Part shown: piece after piece, positions 1-4,993 of the stretch
How positions within the stretch are numbered: position 1 is the first letter of the stretch
Layout: every line of letters begins with the position of its first letter
Assembly: GCA_016870235.1 (NCBI GenBank)
Contig: VGCB01000157.1
Span: 1 to 6,782, forward strand
Direction: 5' to 3'
Origin: Actinomycetota bacterium
GTDB taxonomy: Bacteria > Actinomycetota > Thermoleophilia > Gaiellales > Gaiellaceae
DNA length: 6,782 nucleotides
Made by a program: the position numbers and the translations under genes
Notes under the pieces: generated by a model
Database searches by the model: none
What the model was told of the DNA's origin: nothing
The model's input: only the letters and a program-made list of their open reading frames with translations

Positions 1-5
1 TCGGC

Positions 6-1793
6 GTGCCCGTCGACGGGTGGGACGGCGGGACGCGGCGGGCCGGCGCCGAGGGCAACACGGCGGCCGGGGGGCACGCGGCGCGCGCTCAGCGTCACCA
101 CCTGCTGCCCGCGCTCTGGGCGTTGCAGGAGCGCATCGGCTGGATCTCCCCCGGCGGCCTCAACTACCTGTGCACGCGGCTCACCGTTCCCCTTGCCGAC
201 GCGTACGGCGTCGCGACCTTCTACGCCATGCTCTCCGTCGAGCCTCGGCCGTCTCGCGTGCTCCACGTCTGCGAGGACGTCGCCTGCCGCTGCCGGGGGT
301 CGATCGACCTGATCGCACAGATCGAGGAGTGGTTCGGCAGCCAGGGGACGCTCTCGGACGACGGCAGTGCGACCTGGCTCCGGAGCCCCTGTCTCGGGCA
401 GTGCGAGCGAGCCCCCGCGGCGCTCCTCTCGATCTCGGGTGAGTCGCACGTGGAGCAGGCGCTCGTCGATGCGAGCGCCGACGGCCTGCTCGATCTTCTC
501 TCCGGCGCTACTCCGCCCGCACCCGTGCAGCAGGCGCCCCTCCGGCAGGCGCGCTCGACGACGCGTCTCCTGCGCCGCGTCGGCGCCGTCGATCCGGGGA
601 GCATCGACGAGTATCGCGCCCACGGGGGCTACGCGGCGCTTCGCCGGGCGCTCGAGCTCGGCCCCGAGGGCGTCCTGCGCGAGCTGGCGGACGCGAAGCT
701 GCAGGGACGCGGCGGCGCCGCCTTCCCGACCGCGACCAAGTGGGAGGCGGTGCAGCGGCAGCCTCGCCGGCCCCACTACGTCGTGTGCAACGCCGACGAG
801 TCGGAGCCGGGCACGTTCAAGGACAGGGTGCTGATCGAGGGCGATCCGTTCGCGATCGTCGAGGCGATGACGATCGCGGGGCTCGCGGTCGGCGCCGAGC
901 GCGGGTACGTCTACATCCGCGGCGAGTACCCCGAGGCGACGCACGCGCTCGAGCGCGCGATCGAGGGTGCGCGCCACCACGGCCTCCTCGGCGCCGACAT
1001 CCTCGGTCGCGGGGTCGCCTTCGAGATCGAGATCAGGCGCGGGGCAGGCGCCTACGTGTGCGGCGAGGAGACGGCGATCTTCGAGTCGATCGAGGGCCGT
1101 CGCGGCGAGCCGCGGAACAAGCCTCCCTTCCCGGTCACGCACGGCCTCTTCGGGAAGCCGACGGTCGTGAACAACGTCGAGACGCTCGTCAACGTGCTCG
1201 ACATCGTCCTCGCGGGAGGCCCCGGCTACGCGGAGACCGGCACGTCGGTCTCGACGGGGACGAAGCTCTTCTGCCTCTCCGGCTGCGTCGAGCGCGCCGG
1301 CGTGTACGAGGTGCCGTTCGGCACGACGCTCCGCTCGCTCCTCGAGCTCGCGGGTGGCGTCGCGGAAGGGCGGCCGCTCCAGTGCATCCTCATGGGCGGC
1401 GCCGCCGGCGGCTTCCTCGGCCCGGACGACCTCGACCTGCCGCTTACCTTCGAGGACGCGCGGGCGGCGGGGACGACGCTCGGCTCCGGTGTGGTCGTCG
1501 TCATGGACGACACGGTCGACCTGCCGCGGATGCTGATGCGGATCGCCGCCTTCTTCCGCGACGAGTCCTGCGGCCAGTGCGTTCCGTGCCGTGTCGGCAC
1601 GGTGCGCCAGGAGGAGGCCCTCGCCCGGCTCCTCTCCGGTGAGACGCGCGGCGGTGTCGCCGGCGAGCTGCACGTGATCCGCGAGGTCGGCCAGTGCATG
1701 CGCGACGCCTCGATCTGTGGGCTCGGGCAGACGGCGTCGGCCGCGATCGAGTCGGCGATCGACCGGCTCGGCGTCTTCGGGAGCCCGGCGTGA
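6..1793 (+). CDS. NuoE-NuoF fusion: NADH-binding diaphorase subunit of an NAD-dependent formate dehydrogenase
   Basis: This protein should pass electrons between NAD(H), through FMN, and iron-sulfur clusters of a cytoplasmic formate dehydrogenase. Residues about 25-165 form a NuoE/FdsG-like thioredoxin-fold domain with [2Fe-2S] ligands C89, C94, C129 and C133 (CX4C and PCLGQC). Residues about 185-595 are NuoF/FdsB-like: glycine-rich loop GRGGAAFPT (234-242), CNADESEPGTFKDR (261-274), GAGAYVCGEETA (346-357), and a [4Fe-4S] site in ESCGQCVPC (C522, C525, C528) with C571 in ICGLG. There is no extra ferredoxin domain at the C-terminus. The next gene starts inside this stop codon (GTGA) and carries formate dehydrogenase-type motifs, which favours formate dehydrogenase over complex I or a Hox hydrogenase. 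The GTG at 6 is uncertain: the first 25 residues are low-complexity, and the frame is open to the window edge, so the true start may lie upstream. Family is certain; the substrate partner is inferred from context. Confidence 0.9.
   Translation: MPVDGWDGGTRRAGAEGNTAAGGHAARAQRHHLLPALWALQERIGWISPGGLNYLCTRLTVPLADAYGVATFYAMLSVEPRPSRVLHVCEDVACRCRGSIDLIAQIEEWFGSQGTLSDDGSATWLRSPCLGQCERAPAALLSISGESHVEQALVDASADGLLDLLSGATPPAPVQQAPLRQARSTTRLLRRVGAVDPGSIDEYRAHGGYAALRRALELGPEGVLRELADAKLQGRGGAAFPTATKWEAVQRQPRRPHYVVCNADESEPGTFKDRVLIEGDPFAIVEAMTIAGLAVGAERGYVYIRGEYPEATHALERAIEGARHHGLLGADILGRGVAFEIEIRRGAGAYVCGEETAIFESIEGRRGEPRNKPPFPVTHGLFGKPTVVNNVETLVNVLDIVLAGGPGYAETGTSVSTGTKLFCLSGCVERAGVYEVPFGTTLRSLLELAGGVAEGRPLQCILMGGAAGGFLGPDDLDLPLTFEDARAAGTTLGSGVVVVMDDTVDLPRMLMRIAAFFRDESCGQCVPCRVGTVRQEEALARLLSGETRGGVAGELHVIREVGQCMRDASICGLGQTASAAIESAIDRLGVFGSPA
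1779..1783 (+). promoter_or_regulatory. Ribosome binding site supporting the GTG start at 1790
   Basis: GGGAG lies 6 nt upstream of the GTG at 1790, inside the end of the NuoE-NuoF gene. It favours this start over the downstream ATG at 1817, which has only a weak AGCGG before it. The GTGA overlap suggests translational coupling of the two subunits. Confidence 0.55.
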
Positions 1794-2710
1794 CCCGTGT
1801 CGCGGCTCCGCAGCGGATGGTCGAGCTCGAGGTCGACGGCCGGTCGGTGCGCGTGCTCGAGGGCTCGACCATCCTCGATGCGTGCAACCGTCTCGGGATC
1901 GAGACGCCGACGCTCTGCTTCGGCGAGACCCTGCAGCCCGCGAACGTCTGCCGCGTCTGCGTGGTCGAGATCGAGGGCGCGCGGGTGCTGGCGCCGTCCT
2001 GCTCGCGCAAGGCCGAGCAGGGGATGGTCGTCCGCACCGACTCGGAGCGGGTCCGCCACTCGCGCCGCCTCGTCCTCGAGCTGCTCGGCTCGTCTGTCGA
2101 TCTCGCGACGACGCCGGTGGCCCCGGGCTACCTCGAGCGGTACGAGGCGGACACGTCGCGCTTCGGCCCGCCCGCACCGCCCGACCCGGGTCGCGAGCGG
2201 CGGCGTCCCGGCTCGCACGACGAGCCGGACGGGAGGACGGCGGCGACGGTCGCGACCCCGGTGAAGGTCGACAACGAGCTCTACGTGCGCGATTACGGCA
2301 AGTGCATCCTCTGTTACAAGTGCGTCGACGCGTGCGGGGAGCAGGCGCAGAACACCTTCGCGATCCACGTCGCGGGTCGCGGCTTCGACGCGCGGATCTC
2401 CACGGAGTACGTGCGCGAGCTGCCCGAGTCCGCGTGCGTCTACTGCGGCAACTGCATCGCCGTGTGCCCGACGGGCGCGCTGATGTTCCGCTCCGAGCAC
2501 GAGCTGCGCGAGCGGGGTGAGTGGCGCGAGGAGGAGCAGGCAGTGACGCGGACGGTGTGCCCGTACTGCGGTGTGGGCTGCAACCTCGAGCTCCACGTGC
2601 AGGACAACGAGATCGTCAAGGTCACGAGTCCCGACGACCACGACATCACGAGGGGCAACCTCTGTGTGAAGGGGCGCTTCGGCGTCCAGCACGTGAACGC
2701 GCGCTCGTGA
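1790..2710 (+). CDS. Formate dehydrogenase alpha subunit, iron-sulfur N-terminal module only (no molybdopterin catalytic domain)
   Basis: This 306-residue protein looks like the electron relay of an FdsA/FdhA-type formate dehydrogenase. In order: a plant-type [2Fe-2S] ferredoxin domain (about 10-100; C43, C54, C57, C71); a Pro/Arg-rich linker (about 125-160); two [4Fe-4S] motifs (C172, C175, C178, C182 and C216, C219, C222, C226); and the [4Fe-4S] cap of molybdopterin oxidoreductases, CPYCGVGC (257-264) plus LCVKG (C292, K294). It ends at HVNARS. Full alpha subunits continue for several hundred residues into the bis-MGD catalytic domain; here only 112 bp separate the stop from mobA. The NuoG-type Cys3His cluster expected after the ferredoxin domain is also absent. 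The GTG start at 1790 overlaps the previous stop and has GGGAG 6 nt upstream; ATG at 1817 is a weaker alternative. This may be a naturally split subunit with its catalytic partner elsewhere, or a truncation remnant. Reading frame and cluster ligands are intact, which favours a functional split. Confidence 0.85.
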   Translation: MTRVAAPQRMVELEVDGRSVRVLEGSTILDACNRLGIETPTLCFGETLQPANVCRVCVVEIEGARVLAPSCSRKAEQGMVVRTDSERVRHSRRLVLELLGSSVDLATTPVAPGYLERYEADTSRFGPPAPPDPGRERRRPGSHDEPDGRTAATVATPVKVDNELYVRDYGKCILCYKCVDACGEQAQNTFAIHVAGRGFDARISTEYVRELPESACVYCGNCIAVCPTGALMFRSEHELRERGEWREEEQAVTRTVCPYCGVGCNLELHVQDNEIVKVTSPDDHDITRGNLCVKGRFGVQHVNARS

Positions 2711-2725
2711 GCGCCCCTCGTCCGC

Positions 2726-2747
2726 CCGTCTGGCTTCGGCCAGGCGG
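2726..2747 (+). repeat. Palindromic hairpin, copy A of a dispersed family
   Basis: Core 20-mer at 2727-2746: CGTCTGGCTTCGGCCAGGCG. It folds into a near-perfect stem with one internal G-T pair (2729/2744) and a C(TTCG)G tetraloop-like tip; the outer pair 2726/2747 also matches. It lies in the 112-bp gap between the truncated formate dehydrogenase gene and mobA, 48 bp (centre to centre) before copy B. There is no T-tract after it, so a classical intrinsic terminator is not obvious. Confidence 0.7.
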
Positions 2748-2773
2748 CTCCCGCGACGATCGCCTCCCGATCC

Positions 2774-2795
2774 CCGTCCGACTTCAGTCGGACGG
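2774..2795 (+). repeat. Palindromic hairpin, copy B of a dispersed family
   Basis: Core 20-mer at 2775-2794: CGTCCGACTTCAGTCGGACG, with perfect 10-bp arms (2774-2783 and 2786-2795) and a TC centre. Compared with copy D at 4465-4484 it differs at two stem base pairs, each changed on both arms (T-A to C-G and G-C to A-T), so pairing is preserved. It sits 27 bp upstream of the mobA start and could act in mobA mRNA, as a terminator for the upstream genes, or simply as a REP-like element. Confidence 0.75.
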
Positions 2796-2822
2796 CGTCC
2801 CGGGCCGGGGCAAGCGGTCGTC

Positions 2823-3440
2823 GTGAACGGCGCCGTCGTCCTCGCCGGCGGCCGCTCGCGCCGGATGGGTCGCGACAAGGCGTCGCTCGACTGGTACGGG
2901 GTCCCGCTGCTCGTCCACGCTTGCTCGGTCGTGCGCGAGGGTGTCGATGGAGGCCCGGTCGTCGTCGTCGCGAGTGCCGGCCAGGCGTTGCCGGAGCTGC
3001 CTGCTTGGGCTGCGGTCGCGGCGGACGCCCGGCCCGGGATCGGCCCGATGCAGGGCCTGCTCGACGGTCTTCGGGCGCTGCCCGCGGGCGTCGATCGGGT
3101 GTTCCTCGCTGCGTGCGACGCGCCGCTCCTCCGACCTGCGTTCGTCGCGTCGTTGCTCGCGCGGCTCGAGGCGGAGCCTGAGGTCGAGGCGCTGATCCCG
3201 TTCGTGCGGGGGCACCGGCATCCGCTGCTCGCTGCGTACCGTGCGTCTACGGCCGGCCGCCTCGAGGAGGCGATCATTCGGGGGGAGCGACGGGCCGGCC
3301 AGATCTTCCGGCTGAGGCTCGTCGGCGAGGACGAGCTTCTCCACGACGAGCGGCTCGCGCGTGCCGATCCCGAGCTGGTGTCCGTCGAAGATGTCGACAC
3401 GGTCGAGGCGTACGAGGCGGCGCTCGCGCGCGGCGGCTGA
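2823..3440 (+). CDS. mobA: Molybdenum cofactor guanylyltransferase MobA
   Basis: MobA transfers GMP from GTP to molybdopterin-bound molybdenum, making the guanine dinucleotide cofactor used by formate dehydrogenases and other DMSO-reductase-family enzymes. The 205-residue length is normal for the family. Visible motifs are the nucleotide-binding LAGGRSRRMGRDK (7-19), GPMQGL (74-79), the metal-binding CDAPLL (98-103, where CDMP is more usual; D99 is kept), HRHPLLAAYR (131-140) and VEDVDTVEAY near the C-terminus (188-197). The GTG start at 2823 places LAGG at the usual distance from the N-terminus, and no good Shine-Dalgarno precedes it. It follows the formate dehydrogenase electron-transfer genes on the same strand after 112 bp, so it probably matures their cofactor. 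The gap contains hairpins A and B, so separate transcription is possible. Confidence 0.93.
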   Translation: MNGAVVLAGGRSRRMGRDKASLDWYGVPLLVHACSVVREGVDGGPVVVVASAGQALPELPAWAAVAADARPGIGPMQGLLDGLRALPAGVDRVFLAACDAPLLRPAFVASLLARLEAEPEVEALIPFVRGHRHPLLAAYRASTAGRLEEAIIRGERRAGQIFRLRLVGEDELLHDERLARADPELVSVEDVDTVEAYEAALARGG

Positions 3441-3462
3441 CCTGCTGCGCGGGAGCTGGGGG

Positions 3463-3490
3463 CGAATCGGCACGCTTCTGGTGCGATTCG
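3463..3490. terminator. Bulged hairpin between convergent genes, candidate bidirectional terminator
   Basis: CGAATC (3463-3468) pairs with GATTCG (3485-3490) and GCAC (3470-3473) with GTGC (3481-3484), giving a 10-bp stem with one bulged G (3469) and a 7-nt loop. It lies 22 bp after the mobA stop and faces the birA 3' end. No T-tract follows on either strand, so termination is inferred from position and stem strength only. Confidence 0.4.
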
Positions 3491-3555
3491 GAACACACAT
3501 GCAACGCTTTCCTCGGTATCGTGGAACACGAGGGGTGGAGGTTGGAGGACCCTGC

Positions 3556-3571
3556 GGGAGTTGTCCCTTTT
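3556..3571 (+). terminator. Small hairpin followed by TTTT, weak candidate terminator for mobA
   Basis: GGGA (3556-3559), loop GTTG, TCCC (3564-3567), followed at once by TTTT (3568-3571). The stem is only 4 bp, though an outer GGAC/GTCC pairing (3547-3550 with 3563-3566) offers an alternative fold. This T-run is the only one near the mobA 3' end. Confidence 0.3.
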
Positions 3572-3615
3572 GGCCGATGCGAGCGGGAGTCCGATGCCGC
3601 CGCCCGGCGCCCGAG

Positions 3616-4344
3616 CTACCCGCGCACTTCGATCTCGCCGCTCTCGAGATCGACCGTCTCGCCAGATCCCGTACGTAGCCGAAGCCGTCCGTCGGGCGCG
3701 ATCCGCTCGACCGTCCCCACGACGCCGCCGACGGCGACCTTCAGCCCGCGGAGCGTGCTCCGCTCCTCGATCGCCAGAAGCAACGGCCCGAGGCCGTCGG
3801 CGAGCCAGCGGTCGTAGCGACGCTCGACCACCGCGATGACGGCGCCCAGGAGCGCCGCGCGGCTGTGGTCGCGGCCGGTCGCCGATCTCAGCGACCCGGC
3901 CGTGCGGCGAGTGCGGGTCGGCAGCCGCTCGGGCGGCTGGTTCACGTTGATGCCGATCCCCACCGTGACCGCGCCGCCCGACGCCTCGAGCAGGATCCCC
4001 GCCACCTTCGCCCCGGCGAGCTCGACGTCGTTCGGCCACTTGATTCCCGCTGCGACGCCCGTCAGCTCCTCGATCCCTTCGGCGACCGCGAGCGCGACGA
4101 CGAGGGAGAGCTGCGGCAGCGTCGGCCGCGCCGGGGGTCGCAGCAGCAGCGAGAAGAGAAGAGCGTCACCCGGCACGTCCTCCCACGTCCTCCCGCCCCG
4201 GCCGCGGCCGGCGCGCTGGTGGTCGGTCGCGACGACGGCGCCCTCCGGCGGGTCGCCCTCGCGGACGAGCTCCTGCGTCGACGCGCACTCGGCGACGAAG
4301 CGATATGGCCGGCCGAGGCGCCCGCGCAGGAGTGGCTCGACCAC
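3616..4344 (-). CDS. birA: Biotin--[acetyl-CoA-carboxylase] ligase (group I, no HTH)
   Basis: This enzyme activates biotin with ATP to biotinyl-5'-AMP and attaches it to the lysine of biotin carboxyl carrier proteins in the cytoplasm. The 242 residues show the BPL/LplA fold: the ST-N/Q-like ECASTQEL (19-26), the adenylate-binding GRGRGGRTW (46-54), KWPNDV (102-107), KVAGIL with catalytic-type lysine (113-118) and GIGINVN (129-135). A small C-terminal SH3-like domain follows from about 195. There is no N-terminal winged-helix domain, so it should not act as the biotin-operon repressor known from E. coli. The GTG start at 4344 (bases 4342-4344) puts the ST motif at the usual distance; its best purine-rich upstream stretch is about 20 nt away, so translation may be leaderless or weakly initiated. 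It is downstream of arfB on the same strand and converges with mobA. Confidence 0.92.
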   Translation of the reverse strand: MVEPLLRGRLGRPYRFVAECASTQELVREGDPPEGAVVATDHQRAGRGRGGRTWEDVPGDALLFSLLLRPPARPTLPQLSLVVALAVAEGIEELTGVAAGIKWPNDVELAGAKVAGILLEASGGAVTVGIGINVNQPPERLPTRTRRTAGSLRSATGRDHSRAALLGAVIAVVERRYDRWLADGLGPLLLAIEERSTLRGLKVAVGGVVGTVERIAPDGRLRLRTGSGETVDLESGEIEVRG

Positions 4345-4408
4345 CGACGGGTCGAGCTCGTCCCCAGGTCGTTCGGATGTCGAGCTCAGCAGGCCACCTC
4401 GGTCCGGA

Positions 4409-4432
4409 CGCGTCTGGCTGGAGCCAGACGCG
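4409..4432. repeat. Palindromic hairpin, copy C of a dispersed family
   Basis: Core 20-mer at 4411-4430: CGTCTGGCTGGAGCCAGACG. The arms extend to 11 perfect base pairs (4409-4419 with 4422-4432) around a GG centre (CC on the - strand). The arms match copy D exactly and only the two central bases differ. It lies about 65 bp upstream of the birA start in the direction of birA transcription. Confidence 0.8.
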
Positions 4433-4462
4433 GGAACCGTGGCTCCGGCGGCACCACGCCGC

Positions 4463-4486
4463 CGCGTCTGGCTTCAGCCAGACGCG
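4463..4486. repeat. Palindromic hairpin, copy D of a dispersed family
   Basis: Core 20-mer at 4465-4484: CGTCTGGCTTCAGCCAGACG, with 11-bp perfect arms (4463-4473 and 4476-4486) and a TC centre on the + strand. Its centre is 54 bp from that of copy C, close to the 48-bp spacing between copies A and B. It lies about 95 bp beyond the arfB stop codon on the arfB strand. Confidence 0.8.
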
Positions 4487-4579
4487 AACGCCGTGAGCCG
4501 CGCGATCGGGTACCCACGGGCTTTGCCACGACGGGTCGCCGCATTCCGGCTCCTCCGCCGCCTCGCCGCGTGCCGCCGC

Positions 4580-4993
4580 TCACTCGTCCACCGGCCGGCG
4601 CCTGAGAGCCTTCTTCTCCGCCTGGTGTCGCTTGTCGACGAGTCGGCCCTCGCGCGCCGCCTTGGTCGGCGCCGTCGGCACCCGGCGACGCTCGACGCGC
4701 AGCGCCTCCGCGAGCCGCTCCACCAGTCGCTCGATCGCGAGCTCCCGGTTGCGGAGCTGGCTCCGCTCGTCCTGCGCGACCGCGCGCAGCACCGGTCCCG
4801 CCTTCGCCACGACCCGCCGCTTCTGCGCGTCCGAGAGCGACGGCGACGCGAGCACGTCGAACGACGCCTCGACCCGCGTCTCGGCCTTGTTCGCATGCTG
4901 CCCGCCGGGCCCGCTCGAGCGGGAGACGCGCAGCGCGATCTCCTCGGTCGGCAGCGTGACGGAGCGCGTGACACGAATAGACTGCGTGGCCAT
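4580..4993 (-). CDS. arfB: Alternative ribosome-rescue factor / peptidyl-tRNA hydrolase ArfB (YaeJ family)
   Basis: ArfB enters stalled ribosomes and hydrolyses the ester bond of peptidyl-tRNA without needing a stop codon. The 137 residues match the family length of about 140. The class I release-factor signature is RSSGPGGQHANKAET (25-39) with the catalytic GGQ at 30-32, preceded by SIRVTRSVTLP. The C-terminus is a basic tail with PTKAAREGRLVDKRHQAEKKALRRRP-like composition (about 109-135), the part that in E. coli ArfB inserts into the mRNA channel. This tail and the short length distinguish it from prfA/prfB. The ATG at 4993 fits the N-terminal alignment of the family, in which only a few residues precede the first strand. 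That ATG overlaps, within CATG (4991-4994), the ATG of the divergent HAD gene, so its promoter must lie inside the HAD coding region. Confidence 0.92.
   Translation of the reverse strand: MATQSIRVTRSVTLPTEEIALRVSRSSGPGGQHANKAETRVEASFDVLASPSLSDAQKRRVVAKAGPVLRAVAQDERSQLRNRELAIERLVERLAEALRVERRRVPTAPTKAAREGRLVDKRHQAEKKALRRRPVDE
4956..4983 (+). promoter_or_regulatory. Candidate promoter for the HAD phosphatase gene (leaderless)
   Basis: GTGACG (4956-4961) and TAGACT (4978-4983) each match 4 of 6 bases of the sigma-70-type -35 and -10 consensus, with 16-bp spacing. Transcription would begin about 4990, almost at the ATG at 4992, giving a leaderless mRNA. No Shine-Dalgarno precedes the ATG, which agrees. 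The element lies entirely within the arfB coding sequence. This is pattern matching in GC-rich DNA and could be chance. Confidence 0.35.

Larger units (their letters stand above)
3441..3615. other. Convergent intergenic region of lower GC with hairpins; no convincing gene
   Basis: This 175-bp gap lies between the converging 3' ends of mobA and birA. Its GC falls to about 57% at 3481-3540, against about 70% around it. It contains two hairpins (annotated separately), a repeated GGAACAC (3490-3496 and 3523-3529), a possible small stem TCGTG-GAA-CACGA (about 3519-3531), and a direct repeat CCGATGC (about 3573 and 3591). Short open frames start at ATG 3499 and GTG 3521, but both run on antisense through birA and have no Shine-Dalgarno, so I do not call them genes. 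A small RNA is possible but no known family was recognised. Confidence 0.4.
4345..4579. other. Intergenic region between arfB and birA with paired palindromes
   Basis: This 235-bp gap lies downstream of arfB and upstream of birA, both on the - strand. It holds palindromes C and D, and between them a third stem (4446-4464: CGGCGGC pairing with GCCGCCG around loop ACCAC) whose right arm overlaps the left edge of D by two bases. An 8-bp palindrome GTCCGGAC (4402-4409) abuts copy C, and GGGTACCC lies near 4508. I found no convincing ORF or clear -35/-10 pair for birA here, so birA may be co-transcribed with arfB through the hairpins. Confidence 0.5.

Noticed and set aside
6..2710. HoxFU diaphorase of a NAD-reducing hydrogenase, or complex I NuoEFG
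   Set aside because: The NuoE-NuoF fusion alone would allow it, but the second protein carries the molybdopterin-type cap CPYCGVGC plus LCVKG, typical of formate dehydrogenase and absent from HoxU.
2708..2822. In-frame UGA at the end of the alpha-subunit module read as selenocysteine or a simple frameshift
   Set aside because: Active-site Sec in formate dehydrogenases lies well over 100 residues further into the catalytic domain. The downstream frames encode no molybdopterin-domain motif, and mobA begins only 112 bp later.
2711..2822. Molybdenum-cofactor riboswitch upstream of mobA
   Set aside because: Only two simple hairpins of the dispersed family are present; no multi-stem Moco aptamer was recognisable, and the same hairpins occur near birA, unrelated to molybdenum.
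3499..3678. Small ORF from ATG 3499 containing PCGSCPF
   Set aside because: It has no ribosome binding site, runs antisense into birA, and its cysteine pair is not enough to claim a metal-binding peptide.
1226..4039. Very long open frame on the - strand (937 codons)
   Set aside because: It lies antisense to four well-supported genes, has Arg/Ala/Pro-rich low-complexity sequence and no recognisable domain; long antisense frames are expected at this GC.
3616..4344. BirA as a biotin-dependent transcriptional repressor
   Set aside because: There is no N-terminal helix-turn-helix; the protein starts almost directly at the catalytic domain.
4409..4486. CRISPR-like repeat-spacer unit
   Set aside because: There are only two perfectly palindromic copies here, the spacer itself contains a stem, and there are no cas genes.
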